Part shown: in pieces, positions 1 to 11,642 of the stretch
How positions within the stretch are numbered: position 1 is the stretch's first letter
Layout: each line of letters starts with the position of its first letter
Origin: Klebsiella oxytoca
GTDB taxonomy: Bacteria > Pseudomonadota > Gammaproteobacteria > Enterobacterales > Enterobacteriaceae
Assembly: GCF_009707385.1 (NCBI RefSeq)
Contig: NZ_CP046115.1
Span: forward strand, 868,001-932,000
Direction: 5' to 3'
DNA length: 64,000 bases
Translations under genes and position numbers: made by a program
Notes under the pieces: generated by a model
What the model was told of the DNA's origin: nothing
Databases searched by the model: none
The model's input: only the letters and a program-made list of their open reading frames with translations

Positions 1-139
1 GCAACGCCTGGCTGAACTGGCAAATGAAAAAGCGTTAACGGAATTTCTACCGCACGTGGTGTTCTGCCAGTACCGCAACGAGGCTAACCTGATCGGCGCG
101 GCGGTGAACTTCGAACAAAAACAGGGGGCTCGGCGCTAA
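1..139 (+). CDS. ROK-family sugar kinase or regulator, C-terminal fragment
   Basis: The window opens inside a reading frame (codons in phase with base 2) that stops with TAA at 137-139, leaving about 45 C-terminal residues. The tail contains NEANLIGAAVNF. This resembles the closing glycine-rich helix of ROK proteins (kinases of the beta-glucoside or N-acetylmannosamine kinase type, and NagC/Mlc-like repressors), where an (N/D)A(N/G)LxGA motif ends the domain. Too little is visible to tell kinase from repressor or to name a substrate. The gene lies upstream of the lipoprotein gene with about 100 bp between them. Confidence 0.45.
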   Translation, partial: QRLAELANEKALTEFLPHVVFCQYRNEANLIGAAVNFEQKQGARR

Positions 140-242
140 CAGACCACTTCAGAGAGTTCTGGTTTTCTCTCCCCAGTCAGTCAGCTAGCCTAAAGTGGTT
201 AGGGTGATAATGAATATGACTGAATAACGGGAGAGAAACATC

Positions 243-476
243 ATGCACTATAAGCCACTCACCGCTGCTATTTTTGCCGCTGCCGCACTTTTCACCGTGG
301 CCGGCTGTTCATCTAATCAGTCGCTAAAAACGACCGACGGCAAAACTATTGTCACCGATGGCAAACCGCAGGTGGATGACGACACCGGTCTGGTGTCCTA
401 CAAAAACGCGGAAACCGGCCGTACCGAGCAGATCAATCGTGATCAGGTGAAGTCTATGGACGAGCTGGATAACTAA
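243..476 (+). CDS. YgdI/YgdR-type small lipoprotein (DUF903)
   Basis: This is a 77-residue secreted lipoprotein. Residues 1-21 form a signal peptide with a positively charged start and a hydrophobic stretch, ending in the lipobox VAGC with Cys22 as the lipidated residue. Serines at +2 and +3 predict sorting to the outer membrane. The mature part is short, polar and beta-rich, with TTDGKTI and GLVSYKN segments typical of the DUF903 (YgdI/YgdR) family, whose function is not known. The start follows a GGGAGAG ribosome site 7-8 bases upstream. It appears monocistronic. Confidence 0.85.
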   Translation: MHYKPLTAAIFAAAALFTVAGCSSNQSLKTTDGKTIVTDGKPQVDDDTGLVSYKNAETGRTEQINRDQVKSMDELDN

Positions 477-625
477 GCGTTATTCATGGCCCCGTACCGC
501 GGGGTCACGCCTGTCTTGCCGATCCACACCCTGAATGAGAGATAAATCACACATATCATTGTAAGCGATTCAATTAACTGTCTACACTCTTGCTGATTAC
601 AACAAGAGCTAACGCAGGCTAATCA

Positions 626-1159
626 ATGATCCTCATAATTTATGCGCACCCTTATCCGCAGCACTCGCATGCGAATAAGCGGATGCTTGAGCAGGCAGGG
701 ACGCTTGATGGCGTAGAGATACGCTCCCTCTATCAACTTTACCCCGATTTTAATATTGATATCGCCGCCGAGCAGGCTGCGCTGGCCCGTGCCGATCTGG
801 TTATCTGGCAGCATCCGATGCAGTGGTACAGCGTGCCGCCGTTGCTGAAGCTATGGATGGATAAGGTGCTTTCGCACGGTTGGGCGTACGGGCATAACGG
901 TATCGCGCTACGCGGTAAATCGCTGATGTGGGCGGTGACCACCGGCGGTGGAGAAAGCCACTTTGATATTGGTTCTTTCCCCGGCTTTGACGTTCTGGCA
1001 CAGCCGCTGCAGGCGACCGGCCTGTACTGCGGCATGAAATGGCTGCCGCCGTTCGCGATGCATTGCACCTTTATTTGCGATGACGAAACCCTTCAGGCGC
1101 AGGCGCGCCGCTACCGGCAACGCTTAATTGAATGGCAGGAGGCGCACAATAATGGATAG
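626..1159 (+). CDS. kefF: KefF, ancillary quinone oxidoreductase of the KefC potassium efflux system
   Basis: This 177-residue flavodoxin-like NAD(P)H:quinone oxidoreductase matches E. coli KefF almost throughout. It has the phosphate-binding start [10 protein letters not shown], the WQHPMQWYS segment and the flavin-contacting TTGGGESHF loop. Family knowledge: KefF is a cytosolic FMN-binding dimer that docks on KefC and is needed for full efflux activity; it also reduces quinones and electrophiles. The stop codon overlaps the kefC start by eight bases, so the two proteins are probably translationally coupled. Nothing looks truncated. Confidence 0.97.
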   Translation: MILIIYAHPYPQHSHANKRMLEQAGTLDGVEIRSLYQLYPDFNIDIAAEQAALARADLVIWQHPMQWYSVPPLLKLWMDKVLSHGWAYGHNGIALRGKSLMWAVTTGGGESHFDIGSFPGFDVLAQPLQATGLYCGMKWLPPFAMHCTFICDDETLQAQARRYRQRLIEWQEAHNNG

Positions 1160-3017
1160 TCATACGCTGATACAGGCGCTCATTTATTTAGGATCAGCCG
1201 CGCTGATCGTGCCGATTGCCGTGCGTCTTGGCCTGGGGTCGGTGCTCGGCTATTTAATTGCCGGCTGTATTATTGGCCCGTGGGGGCTGAGGTTGGTCAC
1301 CGACGCCGAAGCAATTTTGCACTTTGCGGAAATTGGCGTGGTGCTGATGCTTTTTGTTATCGGCCTCGAGCTGGATCCCCAGCGTCTGTGGAAACTGCGC
1401 GCCTCGGTGTTCGGCGGCGGAGCGCTGCAGATGGTGGTCTGCGGCGTGCTGATCGGCCTGTTCTGCATGTTGCTTGGCCTGCGCTGGCAGGTTGCTGAGT
1501 TAATTGGCATGACGCTGGCGCTCTCCTCAACGGCGATTGCCATGCAGGCGATGAACGAGCGTAACCTGACGGTAACCCAGTTGGGCCGAAGCGCCTTTGC
1601 GGTGCTGCTGTTTCAGGATATCGCGGCGATTCCACTGGTGGCGATGATCCCGCTGCTGGCGGCGAGCGGCGGATCGACGACGCTGGGGGCGTTTGCGCTC
1701 TCGGCGCTGAAAGTCGCCGGCGCGCTGGCGCTGGTGGTGGCTCTCGGACGCTATCTGACCCGACCAATGCTGCGTTTTGTCGCGCGCTCTGGCCTGCGCG
1801 AAGTGTTCAGCGCCGTGGCCCTGTTCCTGGTATTTGGCTTCGGACTGCTGCTGGAAGAGGTGGGGCTATCGATGGCGATGGGAGCATTCCTGGCCGGGGT
1901 GCTGCTGGCGAGCTCGGAGTACCGTCACGCGCTGGAAAGCGATATTGAACCGTTTAAGGGGTTGTTGTTGGGGCTGTTTTTTATCGGCGTCGGGATGTCT
2001 ATCGACTTCGGTACCCTGGTGACCCATCCGCTGCGGATCCTGATTTTGCTGGTGGGATTCCTGGTGATTAAATCCCTGATGCTGTGGCTGATCGCCAGAC
2101 CTTTGGGCGTGCCGCGCGCCCAGCGCCGCTGGTTTGCGGTGCTGCTGGGGCAGGGGAGTGAATTTGCCTTTGTGGTCTTCGGCGCGGCACAGATGGCCGA
2201 TGTCCTGGATAGCGAGTGGGCGAAGGCGTTGACCCTGGCGGTGGCCCTATCGATGGCGGCAACGCCAATCCTGCTGGTGCTGCTGACCCGCCTGGAGAAA
2301 TCCGCCAGCGGTCAGGAACGCGAAGCGGATGAAATTGATGAAGAGCAGCCGCGGGTGATTATCGCCGGCTTCGGTCGTTATGGGCAGATTGCCGGCCGCG
2401 TACTGCTCTCCAGCGGCGTGAAGATGGTGATTCTCGATCACGATCCGGACCACGTCGATACCCTGCGTAAGTTTGATATGAAGGTGTTCTACGGCGATGC
2501 GACGCGGGTGGACCTGCTTGAGTCGGCGGGGGCGGAAAAAGCGGAAGTGTTGATTAACGCTATCGACGATCCGCAGACTAACCTGCAGCTGGCGGAACTG
2601 GCGAAAGAGCATTTCCCGCATCTGCAGATCATCTCCCGCGCTCGCGATGTCGATCATTACATCAAGCTGCGCCAGGCCGGGGTAGACGCGCCGGAGCGTG
2701 AAACCTTTGAAGCGGCGCTGAAGTCCGGGCGTATGACGCTGGAGGCGCTGGGGCTGGGAGCGTACGAAGCGCGCGAGCGTGCTGATCTGTTCCGTCGCTT
2801 CAACCTGCAAATGGTCGAAGAGATGGTGGCGATGGTGGAAAACGACGCGGCTTCCCGGGTGGCGGTATTCAAACGCACCAGCGATATGCTGACCGGCATT
2901 ATCAATGAAGACCGCAATCATCTGTCGTTGGTTCAGCGTCACGGCTGGCAAGGAACGGAAGAGGGAAGGCATACCGGCGACCTGGCCGATGAGCCGCAAA
3001 ATAAACCCTCGGCATGA
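1152..3017 (+). CDS. kefC: KefC, glutathione-gated potassium/proton antiporter
   Basis: This 621-residue inner-membrane protein exchanges K+ for H+ and acidifies the cytoplasm when glutathione adducts of electrophiles build up. Residues 1 to about 385 form the multi-span CPA2 exchanger domain. It includes the regulatory loop [10 protein letters not shown] (about 258-267) used to hold the channel closed. A TrkA-N/RCK nucleotide-binding domain begins near residue 400 with the GFGRYG Rossmann motif. I chose ATG 1152 because MDSHTLIQ is the E. coli start; an in-frame ATG at 1128 lies inside kefF and would add eight unlikely residues. Length agrees with the E. coli protein (620). Confidence 0.97.
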   Translation: MDSHTLIQALIYLGSAALIVPIAVRLGLGSVLGYLIAGCIIGPWGLRLVTDAEAILHFAEIGVVLMLFVIGLELDPQRLWKLRASVFGGGALQMVVCGVLIGLFCMLLGLRWQVAELIGMTLALSSTAIAMQAMNERNLTVTQLGRSAFAVLLFQDIAAIPLVAMIPLLAASGGSTTLGAFALSALKVAGALALVVALGRYLTRPMLRFVARSGLREVFSAVALFLVFGFGLLLEEVGLSMAMGAFLAGVLLASSEYRHALESDIEPFKGLLLGLFFIGVGMSIDFGTLVTHPLRILILLVGFLVIKSLMLWLIARPLGVPRAQRRWFAVLLGQGSEFAFVVFGAAQMADVLDSEWAKALTLAVALSMAATPILLVLLTRLEKSASGQEREADEIDEEQPRVIIAGFGRYGQIAGRVLLSSGVKMVILDHDPDHVDTLRKFDMKVFYGDATRVDLLESAGAEKAEVLINAIDDPQTNLQLAELAKEHFPHLQIISRARDVDHYIKLRQAGVDAPERETFEAALKSGRMTLEALGLGAYEARERADLFRRFNLQMVEEMVAMVENDAASRVAVFKRTSDMLTGIINEDRNHLSLVQRHGWQGTEEGRHTGDLADEPQNKPSA

Positions 3018-3072
3018 GGTAAACTCAGAGTGTTAAGTTAGGTTTACAAGTAACATTTTGTTTTCAATTTAA

Positions 3073-3693
<621 letters not shown>

Positions 3694-3699
3694 GATATT

Positions 3700-3730
3700 C
3701 CCCGGTGGCTGATACTCACCGGGGCTACTT
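3700..3730. terminator. folA/apaH convergent terminator
   Basis: CCCCGGTG (3700-3707) pairs perfectly with CACCGGGG (3717-3724) around a nine-base loop, followed by a T-rich CTACTTTTC. It sits in the 40 bp between the folA and apaH stop codons and could act on both strands, with the better U-tract on the folA side. Confidence 0.7.
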
Positions 3731-3733
3731 TTC

Positions 3734-4582
3734 TCAGGAGGCGGTCGCCTCGCCTTCATCAAGATTTGCCTGCCGGTTTGACGGCTGCGTAAACCAGGTT
3801 TTATCTTCCCAGCGCAGACAGGTGAGATCGCCGCCCCAGCAGCAGCCGGTATCCAGCGCGTAAATGCCTTCTGGCGTACCTTTTCCTTCCAGTGAAGCCC
3901 AATGACCAAAGGCAATACTGTACTCGCTGGCCACCGGGCCGGGAATGGCGAACCACGGCTTGAGCGGCGCGGGCGCGTTTTCCGGCGACTCTTTGGCATA
4001 CATATCCAGCTGCCCGTTCGGGAAACAGTAGCGCATGCGGGTAAAGGCGTTGGAGATAAAGCGCAGGCGCGCCAGGCCGCTGAGCTCATTGCTCCAGTTG
4101 TTCGGCATATCGCCATACATTGCGTCGAGGAAGAACGGGTAGGAATCGCTGGCGAGTACGGCTTCAACGTCGCGGGCGCACTGTTTAGCGGTTTCCAGAT
4201 CCCACTGCGGGGTAATCCCGGCATGGGCCATGACCAGCTTCTTCTCTTCATCAACTTGCATCAAGGGCTGACGACGCAGCCAGTTGAGCAGATCGTCGGC
4301 ATCCGACGCTTCAAGCAGCGATTTCAGACGATCTTTTGGTTTGTTGCGGCTAATGCCCGCAAACACCGCCAGCAGGTGTAAGTCGTGATTGCCCAGCACG
4401 ATACGTACGCTATCGCCAAGCTGTTTCACGAAACGCAGTACTTCGAGCGAACCGGGCCCGCGTGCGACCAGATCGCCCGTTAACCACAGCGTATCAACCT
4501 CAGGGTTAAACTCCACCTGTTCTAATAATGCGATCAGTTCATCGTAGCAACCGTGAACATCGCCAATAAGGTATGTAGACAT
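3734..4582 (-). CDS. apaH: Diadenosine tetraphosphatase (symmetrical)
   Basis: This 282-residue calcineurin-like metallophosphatase splits Ap4A into two ADP. In E. coli it also removes Np4 caps from RNA 5' ends. The metal-binding blocks are visible in order: GDVHG near residue 7, GDLVARGP near 36 and GNHDLH near 64, with a later MAHAG. It is the last gene of the leftward surA-pdxA-rsmA-apaG-apaH run, starting four bases after the apaG stop. Confidence 0.97.
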   Translation of the reverse strand: MSTYLIGDVHGCYDELIALLEQVEFNPEVDTLWLTGDLVARGPGSLEVLRFVKQLGDSVRIVLGNHDLHLLAVFAGISRNKPKDRLKSLLEASDADDLLNWLRRQPLMQVDEEKKLVMAHAGITPQWDLETAKQCARDVEAVLASDSYPFFLDAMYGDMPNNWSNELSGLARLRFISNAFTRMRYCFPNGQLDMYAKESPENAPAPLKPWFAIPGPVASEYSIAFGHWASLEGKGTPEGIYALDTGCCWGGDLTCLRWEDKTWFTQPSNRQANLDEGEATAS

Positions 4583-4586
4583 TGTT

Positions 4587-4964
4587 TTAATGGATGAGAG
4601 TTGGTACTGCGAGACGGAAAACAGGGATTTCGATGGAGAACGGCACGCCGTTCACATCGATCATTTCATAATGACCCTGCATGGTGCCCAGCGGCGTTTC
4701 AATCACCGCGCCGCTGGTATATTGATATTCGCCGCCGGCTGGAATATGCGGCTGCTCGCCGACCACGCCTTCACCCTGAACTTCGGTCTCACGACCGTGA
4801 CCGTTGGTGATAAGCCAGTAGCGACCAAGAAGCTGAACCTGAATCCGCCCCAGATTGCGAATAGTGACGGTATAAGCGAAGACGTAGCGCTCCTCTTCCG
4901 GAGAAGATTGCGATTCGATATAGACGCTTTGCACCTGTACACAAACTCGGGGCGAATTAATCAT
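4587..4964 (-). CDS. apaG: ApaG, Co2+/Mg2+ efflux-associated protein
   Basis: This 125-residue protein is a single ApaG/DUF525 fibronectin-III-like beta domain. The family signature is clear: [31 protein letters not shown] and GTMQGHYEM. Mutants in enterics show altered cobalt resistance and magnesium efflux, but the molecular role is unsettled. It sits between rsmA (two-base gap) and apaH (four-base gap), so it is co-transcribed and probably coupled to both. Confidence 0.96.
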   Translation of the reverse strand: MINSPRVCVQVQSVYIESQSSPEEERYVFAYTVTIRNLGRIQVQLLGRYWLITNGHGRETEVQGEGVVGEQPHIPAGGEYQYTSGAVIETPLGTMQGHYEMIDVNGVPFSIEIPVFRLAVPTLIH

Positions 4965-4966
4965 GG

Positions 4967-5788
4967 TTAGCTCTCCTTGGTGGGCGCGTTCTCAGATAAC
5001 CAGTTAGCTAGCTGACAGTATTGCGCCACGGAAATATTCTCTGCGCGTTTTGCCGGGTCGATACCCAGTTCGGTCAACACCTCAACGCTGAACAGATTGC
5101 CGAGACTATTGCGGATTGTTTTCCGACGCTGGTTAAACGCTTCGGTGGTGATCCGGCTCAGTACGCGCACTTCTTTTACCGGATGCGGCAGCGTGCGGTG
5201 AGGCACCAGGCGCACGACGGCGGAATCAACTTTAGGTGGTGGCGTAAAGGCGCTCGGCGGGACTTCAAGTACCGGGATAATCTGGCAGTAGTACTGCGCC
5301 ATTACGCTTAGTCGACCATACGCCTTACTGTTCGGCCCGGCAACCAGACGATTGACCACCTCTTTCTGCAGCATGAAGTGCATGTCGGCAATGGCATCAG
5401 TATAGCTGAACAGATGGAACATCAGCGGGGTCGAGATGTTGTACGGCAGGTTGCCGAACACGCGCAGCGGCTGACCCAGATTCTGCGACAGCTCGCCGAA
5501 ATTCATGGTCATCGCATCCTGCTGATAAATCGTCAGCTTAGGTCCGAGGAACGGATGCGTTTGCAGACGGGCGGCCAGGTCACGATCCAGCTCGATAACC
5601 GTCAGCTGGTCGAGGCGTTCACCAACCGGTTCGGTCAGCGCGGCGAGGCCCGGGCCGATTTCAACCATCGCCTGGCCTTTTTGTGGATTGATGGCCGAGA
5701 CAATGCTGTCGATCACAAACCGATCGTTAAGAAAGTTTTGCCCGAAACGTTTACGGGCTAAGTGGCCCTGATGGACTCTATTATTCAT
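4967..5788 (-). CDS. rsmA: 16S rRNA (A1518/A1519) dimethyltransferase
   Basis: This 273-residue KsgA/RsmA enzyme dimethylates two adjacent adenosines near the 3' end of 16S rRNA late in 30S assembly, using S-adenosylmethionine. The N-terminal Rossmann domain shows [13 protein letters not shown] for SAM binding and the catalytic NLPYNIS motif. The C-terminal helical domain ([15 protein letters not shown]) contacts rRNA. Loss of activity gives kasugamycin resistance; no defect is visible. Its start overlaps the pdxA stop in an ATGA arrangement at 5785-5788, implying coupled translation. Confidence 0.97.
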   Translation of the reverse strand: MNNRVHQGHLARKRFGQNFLNDRFVIDSIVSAINPQKGQAMVEIGPGLAALTEPVGERLDQLTVIELDRDLAARLQTHPFLGPKLTIYQQDAMTMNFGELSQNLGQPLRVFGNLPYNISTPLMFHLFSYTDAIADMHFMLQKEVVNRLVAGPNSKAYGRLSVMAQYYCQIIPVLEVPPSAFTPPPKVDSAVVRLVPHRTLPHPVKEVRVLSRITTEAFNQRRKTIRNSLGNLFSVEVLTELGIDPAKRAENISVAQYCQLANWLSENAPTKES

Positions 5789-6765
5789 TGAGTATTAACA
5801 ATCATTTTGATGGCGAGATTAAGCGCCGTGATAAAACTGCCGACTTCCGCTTTCCCCTGGCCCGCAAGTTCAAGCGCGGTACCGTGGTCAACGGAAGTGC
5901 GAATAAATGGTAAACCGAGCGTAATATTCACGCCGCGGCCAAAGCCCTGGTATTTTAGCACGGGCAGGCCCTGATCGTGATACATCGCGAGCACGGCGTC
6001 GGCATGGTCGAGATATTTTGGCTGAAACAGGGTGTCTGCCGGAAGCGGGCCGCTAAGATTCATGCCCTTTGCGCGCATCTCTTCCAGTACCGGAATAATG
6101 GTATCGATCTCTTCGGTACCCATATGGCCGCCTTCACCCGCGTGCGGATTCAGGCCGCAAACCAGTACGTGCGGGTCATTGATACCAAATTTGGTGCGAA
6201 GGTCATGGTGCAGGATGGTGATGATTTCCCGCAGCAGCTCGGGCGTAATCGCATCGCTTATCGCTTTTAATGGCAGGTGGGTCGTTACCAGCGCCACGCG
6301 CAGCTCTTCAGTCGCCAGCATCATAACGACTTTACTGGCCTGCGAACGCTCTTCGAAAAACTCGGTATGGCCGGTAAAGGCAATCCCGGCGTCGTTGATA
6401 ATACCCTTGTGCACCGGCCCGGTAATGAGGGCGGCGAATTCGCCGTTCAGACAGCCATCGCAGGCGCGGGCCAGCGTCTCCACCACGTAGCCGCCGTTGC
6501 TGACGTTGAGCACGCCTGGCTCAACCGGCGCATTGAGAGCGACGGGAAGAAGCGTCAGGGTGCCTGCGCGCTGCGGGGTAGCGGGACCGGTAGGATCGTA
6601 AGGCAGAAGCGATAAAGGAAGACCGAGCAGCTTTGCCCGGTCGGTTAACAGAGCGCCATCGGCGCAAATGACCAGCTCTACCGGCCAGTCGCGCTGCGCA
6701 AGCTGCACCACGAGGTCGGGGCCAATCCCGGCGGGTTCACCGGGAGTGATAACAACGCGATTCAT
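5785..6765 (-). CDS. pdxA: 4-hydroxythreonine-4-phosphate dehydrogenase
   Basis: PdxA oxidises 4-phosphohydroxy-threonine in pyridoxal phosphate synthesis; the product condenses with deoxyxylulose 5-phosphate on PdxJ. The signature blocks are [39 protein letters not shown] and [11 protein letters not shown], which include the metal-binding histidines. Two start codons are possible. ATG 6765 has AAGGA eight bases upstream and gives 326 residues. ATG 6774 gives 329 residues, the E. coli length, but has no well-spaced ribosome site. I favour 6765. Both lie in the end of an ERIC-like palindrome that separates pdxA from surA, whereas in E. coli the two genes abut. Confidence 0.95.
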   Translation of the reverse strand: MNRVVITPGEPAGIGPDLVVQLAQRDWPVELVICADGALLTDRAKLLGLPLSLLPYDPTGPATPQRAGTLTLLPVALNAPVEPGVLNVSNGGYVVETLARACDGCLNGEFAALITGPVHKGIINDAGIAFTGHTEFFEERSQASKVVMMLATEELRVALVTTHLPLKAISDAITPELLREIITILHHDLRTKFGINDPHVLVCGLNPHAGEGGHMGTEEIDTIIPVLEEMRAKGMNLSGPLPADTLFQPKYLDHADAVLAMYHDQGLPVLKYQGFGRGVNITLGLPFIRTSVDHGTALELAGQGKAEVGSFITALNLAIKMIVNTQ

Positions 6766-6875
6766 ACACTTCATCCTTCAGGCGCTCTCTTACTGGCTGC
6801 GCTTCGTCGCCCCAGTCACAGACCGGGGCGATTCGCTAAGCCGCCTCGATACACCCTGAGTGATGTTGTGTATGA
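6762..6875. repeat. ERIC-like palindromic element between surA and pdxA
   Basis: The 114-bp segment is bounded by TCATACAC (6762-6769) and its exact complement GTGTATGA (6868-6875). The arms continue to match imperfectly inward (TTCATCCTTCAGG against AACATCACTCAGG). On the minus strand the core reads GTGACTGGGGCGACGAAGCG, close to the ERIC core GTGACTGGGGTGAGCG. It fills the surA-pdxA gap and includes the pdxA start codon and its AAGGA site. Confidence 0.8.
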
Positions 6876-6886
6876 GGCTTATGCGA

Positions 6887-8173
6887 TTAGTTGCTCAGCA
6901 CCTTAACGTAGGCGCTGGCGCGCTGCTCCTGCATCCAGACCGCCGTTTCTTCAGAGAATTTACGGTTCATCAGCATGCGGTAAGCGCGATCTTTCTGCGC
7001 CGCGTCGGTTCTGTCGACGTTGCGGGTATCCAGCAGTTCAATCAGGTGCCAGCCGAAGGATGAGTGAACCGGGGCGCTGGTCTGGCCTTTGTTAAGGCGC
7101 AGGATCGCGTCGCGGAATGCCGGATCGAAGATATCCGGCGTCGCCCAGCCTAAATCGCCGCCCTGGTTAGCAGAGCCCGGATCTTCAGAGAACTCTTTCG
7201 CCGCTTTAGCGAAGGTGGTTTTGCCGCTCTTAATGTCAGCCGCGATCTGCTCCAGCTTCGCCCGAGCCTGCGCGTCGTTCATAATCGGCGACGGTTTCAG
7301 CAGGATGTGGCGAGCGTGAACTTCGGTTACGGAGATATTCTGACTGCCGCCGCGCATATCGTTAATTTTCAGGATATGGAAGCCAACGCCGGAACGAATC
7401 GGTCCCACCACATCGCCTTTTTTCGCCGTGCTCAGCGCCTGGGCGAAAATACCCGGCAGTTCCTGAATTCGGCCCCAGCCCATCTGGCCGCCTTTCAGCG
7501 CCTGCTGGTCGGCAGAGTAGGTAATCGCCAGTTTGCCGAAGTCCGCGCCGCTGCGCGCCTGCTCAACCACAGAGTTCGCCTGGTCCTGAGCTTCGGCAAC
7601 TTGCTCTGAAGTTGGGTTTTCCGGCAGCGGGATCAGAATATGGCTGAGGTTTAGCTCGGTGCTGGCGTCGTTCTGATCGCCAATCTGTTTTGCCAGCGTT
7701 TCAACTTCCTGCGGCAGAACGGTGATACGGCGACGAACTTCATTATTACGCACTTCCGAAATCAGCATCTCTTTGCGGATCTGATTGCGGTAGGTGTTGT
7801 AGTTAATACCGTCATAGGCCAGACGGCTGCGCATCTGATCCATGGTCATGTTGTTTTGTCTGGCGATATTGGCAATAGCCTGGTCGAGCTGATCGTCGGA
7901 GATCTTCACGCCCATTTTCTGGCCCATCTGCAGGACTATCTGATCCATGATCAGACGCTCAAGGATCTGATGACGCAGAGTTGCGTCATCCGGCAGCTGC
8001 TGCCCGGCCTGGCCGGCGTTAAGTTTTACCGATTGCATCAAGCCATTGACGTCGCTTTCCAGAACAACGCCATTATTGACGACAGCCGCTACTTTATCGA
8101 CAACCTGTGGGGCAGCGAAACTGGTATTCGCGATCATGGCGATACCGAGAAGCAGCGTTTTCCAGTTCTTCAT
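6887..8173 (-). CDS. surA: SurA, periplasmic outer-membrane-protein chaperone
   Basis: This 428-residue periplasmic chaperone and peptidyl-prolyl isomerase escorts unfolded outer membrane proteins, including LptD, to the BAM complex. A Sec signal peptide ends at about residue 20 (NTSFA before APQV). It is followed by the N-terminal chaperone domain, two parvulin domains (about 170-270 and 280-380, each with a typical ELNLSHILI or VHARHILL start), and a C-terminal helix. It lies 54 bp downstream of lptD in the same direction. The downstream junction with pdxA is interrupted by the ERIC-like element. Confidence 0.97.
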   Translation of the reverse strand: MKNWKTLLLGIAMIANTSFAAPQVVDKVAAVVNNGVVLESDVNGLMQSVKLNAGQAGQQLPDDATLRHQILERLIMDQIVLQMGQKMGVKISDDQLDQAIANIARQNNMTMDQMRSRLAYDGINYNTYRNQIRKEMLISEVRNNEVRRRITVLPQEVETLAKQIGDQNDASTELNLSHILIPLPENPTSEQVAEAQDQANSVVEQARSGADFGKLAITYSADQQALKGGQMGWGRIQELPGIFAQALSTAKKGDVVGPIRSGVGFHILKINDMRGGSQNISVTEVHARHILLKPSPIMNDAQARAKLEQIAADIKSGKTTFAKAAKEFSEDPGSANQGGDLGWATPDIFDPAFRDAILRLNKGQTSAPVHSSFGWHLIELLDTRNVDRTDAAQKDRAYRMLMNRKFSEETAVWMQEQRASAYVKVLSN

Positions 8174-8227
8174 ACTTTTTCCATTTCAATTAACCGCAAT
8201 TGCGGATTACGTTTTAAACCAGCCACA

Positions 8228-10570
8228 TCACAGGGAGCTCTGGTACGGTAAAATGTTCGAACGCAGCATCTGCTGGGTGCCGAGACCGTAATTGGAGCTC
8301 AGGCCGCGCAGCTCAATGTTAAAGCCGAAGGTGTTGTCGTATTTGCTTTCGCTGTTGCCGTTATCCCAGCCGTTGATCTTACGTTCATAGCCGACGCGGA
8401 TGGCGTAACAGCAGGAGCTATACTGCACCCCTAACATCTGGTTCGCTGACTTTCTGGTATTCGTGTCGTAGTAATATGCCCCGACGACTGCCCAACGATC
8501 GACGATTGGCCAGCTGGCAGTCATCCCTACCTGCGAAATACCATCTTTATACTGCTTAGCGTTGGAATAAGACGGCAGAGTTGCCTGAATGTATTCCGGG
8601 CTCGCATAGCGGTAGTTAAGCTGTACTAAACGGTTTTCATCGCGACGATATTCCACGGTTCCGCTGCTGGTTGCAACGTTATCCAGACGCGTATCGTACT
8701 GAATTCCCCCGCGTAAACCCCAGTTATCGGTGATTCGCCAGTAGGTATCGCCAGCCCATACCAGCGAGCCCCGCGTGTCGTTGTTCTCCCAGTTGATGTT
8801 GTCGTCACCGGTACGCGACTCGGTGAAATAGTAGATTTGACCAACGGAAATATTAAAACGTTCAACGGCGGCGGCATCATAAACACGAGATGTGACGCCG
8901 GTAGATACCTGGTTGGCAGAGGCAATGCGGTCGAGGCCGCTGTAGGCACGATCGCGGAACAGGCCGCTGTAGTCCGACTGCAGCAGCGTTGAGTCGTAGC
9001 TGCCGATTTTGCTCTGGTCACGATACGGGATATACAGATACTGCATACGCGGTTCAAGCGTCTGGGTAAAGTTCTCCTGCATATCGCGCTCGAAAACCAT
9101 TTTGCCATCGACTTTAAACTGCGGCATTACGCGGTTAACCGAGTCTTTATAGTCGGTACTGTTAGCCGCGTTGTAGTTATCAAGGTTGCTTTGCTGGTAA
9201 TGGGTTGCCAGCAGTTTTGCCTCGGTATTGATGCTTCCCCAGCCGTTAGACAGCGGCAGGTTGATAGTCGGCTCGAAATGAAGACGGGTCGCTTCCGGCA
9301 TTCTGCTGTTCGAGTTAACAAAATGCACCGCCTGGCCATAAAAATGGGTATCGAACGGGCCGACATCGTTCTGGTAGTAGTTCACGTCCAGCTGCGGCTC
9401 GGCGGAATAGGCGTTGCTTGAGTCGCGGTTAAAGACCTGGAACTGCTTAGTCGATACGGTGGCGTCAAAGTTCTGATTCGCATAGCCCGCGCTGAGTTTC
9501 TGCGTGGCGTAGCCGTCGGTACTGGAACCGTATTTGGAACTGAAATCGTTAAAGTAATCCGGGTCGCTGACTTTGGTGTAGTCGGCGCTCAGGCGCCATA
9601 CCTGATCGATGACGCCGGAATGGTTCCAGTAGAACAGCCAGCGGCGGCTGTTGCTGTCGCCGGAGTGATCGTCCTGATAAATTTTATCCGACGGCAGGTA
9701 ATCGAACTCGAATAAGCCGGCTCCGGCTCGGGTCAGATAGCGGAATTCATTTTCCCACATCACGCCGCCGCGCTTGCTCATATAGTGCGGGGTGATAGTG
9801 GCATCAAAGTTAGGCGCGATATTCCAGTAATAAGGAAGATAGAATTCTGCGCCGTTTTTGGTGCTGTACTTCGCATTCGGGATCAGGAAGCCTGAACGAC
9901 GCTTGTCGCCCACCGGCAGTTGCAGGTAGGGACTATAAAAAATCGGTACGGAGCCGAGCTTGAAGCGCGCGTTCCAGATTTCGGCGACCTGTTCTTCGCG
10001 GTCGTGGATAACTTCGCTGCCGACCACGCTCCAGGTATCAGAGCCAGGCAGACAGGAGGTAAAGGTACCGTTTTCCAGAATGGTATAGCGATTTTCGCCG
10101 CGCTGTTTCATCAGATCCGCGGTACCGCGTCCCTGACGGCCAACCATTTGATAATCGCCCTGCCAGACGTTGGTGTCTTTGGTGTTCAGATTGGTCCAGG
10201 CTTTTGGCCCTTTGAGGATCACCTGATTGTCGTCATAGTGCACGTTGCCGAGGGCATCAACCGTGCGCACCGGCTGCGGCTGGCCTGCGGCCTGCTGCTG
10301 GTGAAGCTGCACCTCGTCGGCCTGCAGTCGGCTGTTCCCCTGATTGATATCAACGTTGCCGGTAAAGACGGCGTTGTCAGGGTAGTTGCCTTTTGCATGA
10401 TCGGCATCGATCGTCACCGGCAGGTCGTTGGGTTTCCCCTCAACCAAAGGACGATTGTAGCTTGGGACGCCAAGCATACACTGAGTGGCGAGATCGGCAG
10501 CAAGGCCTTGCTGGCTATACAAGGCGCTGGCAATCATGGTGGCCAGGAGGCTGGGAATACGTTTTTTCAT
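8228..10570 (-). CDS. lptD: LptD, LPS-assembly outer membrane translocon
   Basis: With the lipoprotein LptE, this 780-residue beta-barrel inserts lipopolysaccharide into the outer leaflet. Residues 1-24 are the signal peptide. The periplasmic LptA-like jellyroll (about 25-200) precedes the 26-strand barrel. The four cysteines that form its interdomain disulfides are present: Cys31, one in TSCLPG, and an adjacent pair in SSCCYA near the C terminus. I chose ATG 10570 because it gives MKKRIPSLL, the E. coli start; an upstream in-frame ATG would add eight residues before the signal peptide. It is divergent from djlA across about 240 bp. Confidence 0.97.
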   Translation of the reverse strand: MKKRIPSLLATMIASALYSQQGLAADLATQCMLGVPSYNRPLVEGKPNDLPVTIDADHAKGNYPDNAVFTGNVDINQGNSRLQADEVQLHQQQAAGQPQPVRTVDALGNVHYDDNQVILKGPKAWTNLNTKDTNVWQGDYQMVGRQGRGTADLMKQRGENRYTILENGTFTSCLPGSDTWSVVGSEVIHDREEQVAEIWNARFKLGSVPIFYSPYLQLPVGDKRRSGFLIPNAKYSTKNGAEFYLPYYWNIAPNFDATITPHYMSKRGGVMWENEFRYLTRAGAGLFEFDYLPSDKIYQDDHSGDSNSRRWLFYWNHSGVIDQVWRLSADYTKVSDPDYFNDFSSKYGSSTDGYATQKLSAGYANQNFDATVSTKQFQVFNRDSSNAYSAEPQLDVNYYQNDVGPFDTHFYGQAVHFVNSNSRMPEATRLHFEPTINLPLSNGWGSINTEAKLLATHYQQSNLDNYNAANSTDYKDSVNRVMPQFKVDGKMVFERDMQENFTQTLEPRMQYLYIPYRDQSKIGSYDSTLLQSDYSGLFRDRAYSGLDRIASANQVSTGVTSRVYDAAAVERFNISVGQIYYFTESRTGDDNINWENNDTRGSLVWAGDTYWRITDNWGLRGGIQYDTRLDNVATSSGTVEYRRDENRLVQLNYRYASPEYIQATLPSYSNAKQYKDGISQVGMTASWPIVDRWAVVGAYYYDTNTRKSANQMLGVQYSSCCYAIRVGYERKINGWDNGNSESKYDNTFGFNIELRGLSSNYGLGTQQMLRSNILPYQSSL

Positions 10571-10814
10571 ACGTTGTATTTGTTGTTCCGTCATCGTGTG
10601 GCAGCGGCTTGCAAACGGTCAGAGCCTAACTTACTCATCTTAATCGCGCTAGTGTTAATCCTGCCCGTTTCGATCCCGAGCGTTAGGCACCGTGTAGAAT
10701 GACGAGTATGATAAAGCAAATTATAGGCTATGTCCCACAATTGACCGAGGCGTAAACGCTTTGTAACGTGCGGTCAGATATAGCTTAACTGGCGGCAGAG
10801 AGATTGGGGAGTCT

Positions 10815-11642
10815 ATGCAGTATTTGGGTAAAATAATTGGCGTTGCGGTTGCGTTGATGATGGGGGGAGGCTTCTGGGGCGTGGTGCTGGGCTTCTTAGT
10901 CGGGCATATGTTTGACCGCGCACGTAGTCGCCGGCTGAATGTTTTTGCCAACCAGCAGGAGCGTCAATCGCTGTTTTTCTCCACCACTTTTGAAGTGATG
11001 GGGCATCTGACCAAATCTAAAGGGCGCGTCACCGAGGCCGATATTCATGTCGCCAATTTGCTGATGGATCGGATGAATCTTCACGGTGAAGCGCGTACCG
11101 CCGCACAGCATGCGTTTCGGGTCGGAAAATCAGACAATTATCCTCTGCGCGAAAAAATGCGCCAGCTGCGCAGCGTCTGTTTCGGACGGTTTGATTTAAT
11201 TCGGATGTTTCTGGAAATTCAGCTGCAGGCGGCTTTCGCCGATGGCGACCTGCATCCTAACGAGCGTGACGTGCTGTTTGTGATTGCCGATGAGCTGGGT
11301 ATTTCCCGCGCTCAGTTCGAGCAATTCTTGCGCATGATGCAGGGAGGGGCGCAGTTTGGCGGCGGGTCCCAGCAGCAATCTTACGGCCAGCGCGGTGGTA
11401 ACGCAGGCTGGCAGCAGGCGCAGCGCGGGCCAACCCTCGAAGATGCCTGCAACGTACTGGGGGTAAAACCGACCGACGATGCCGCCACCGTCAAGCGCGC
11501 TTACCGTAAGCTGATGAGCGAACATCACCCGGATAAACTGGTGGCGAAAGGTTTACCGCCGGAGATGATGGAGATGGCTAAGCAGAAAGCGCAGGAGATC
11601 CAGAAAGCCTGGGAGCTGATTAAAGAGCAGCGCGGTTTCTAA
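10815..11642 (+). CDS. djlA: DjlA, membrane-anchored DnaJ-like co-chaperone
   Basis: This 275-residue protein has one N-terminal transmembrane span (about 7-30, rich in Gly) needed for dimerisation. A TerB-like central domain (about 45-190), a Gly/Gln-rich linker and a C-terminal J domain follow, with HPD at residues 238-240, which stimulates DnaK ATPase. Overproduction induces colanic acid capsule genes through Rcs in E. coli. The stop codon lies inside the 3' end of the oppositely oriented citZ gene, a 23-bp tail-to-tail overlap. Confidence 0.96.
   Translation: MQYLGKIIGVAVALMMGGGFWGVVLGFLVGHMFDRARSRRLNVFANQQERQSLFFSTTFEVMGHLTKSKGRVTEADIHVANLLMDRMNLHGEARTAAQHAFRVGKSDNYPLREKMRQLRSVCFGRFDLIRMFLEIQLQAAFADGDLHPNERDVLFVIADELGISRAQFEQFLRMMQGGAQFGGGSQQQSYGQRGGNAGWQQAQRGPTLEDACNVLGVKPTDDAATVKRAYRKLMSEHHPDKLVAKGLPPEMMEMAKQKAQEIQKAWELIKEQRGF

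Noticed and set aside
10571..10814. Sigma-E promoter for lptD or an ERIC half-element near 10700
   Set aside because: GACGAGTATGATA resembles an ERIC end, but no matching partner arm was found, and no convincing GGAACTT/TCTGA pair could be placed.
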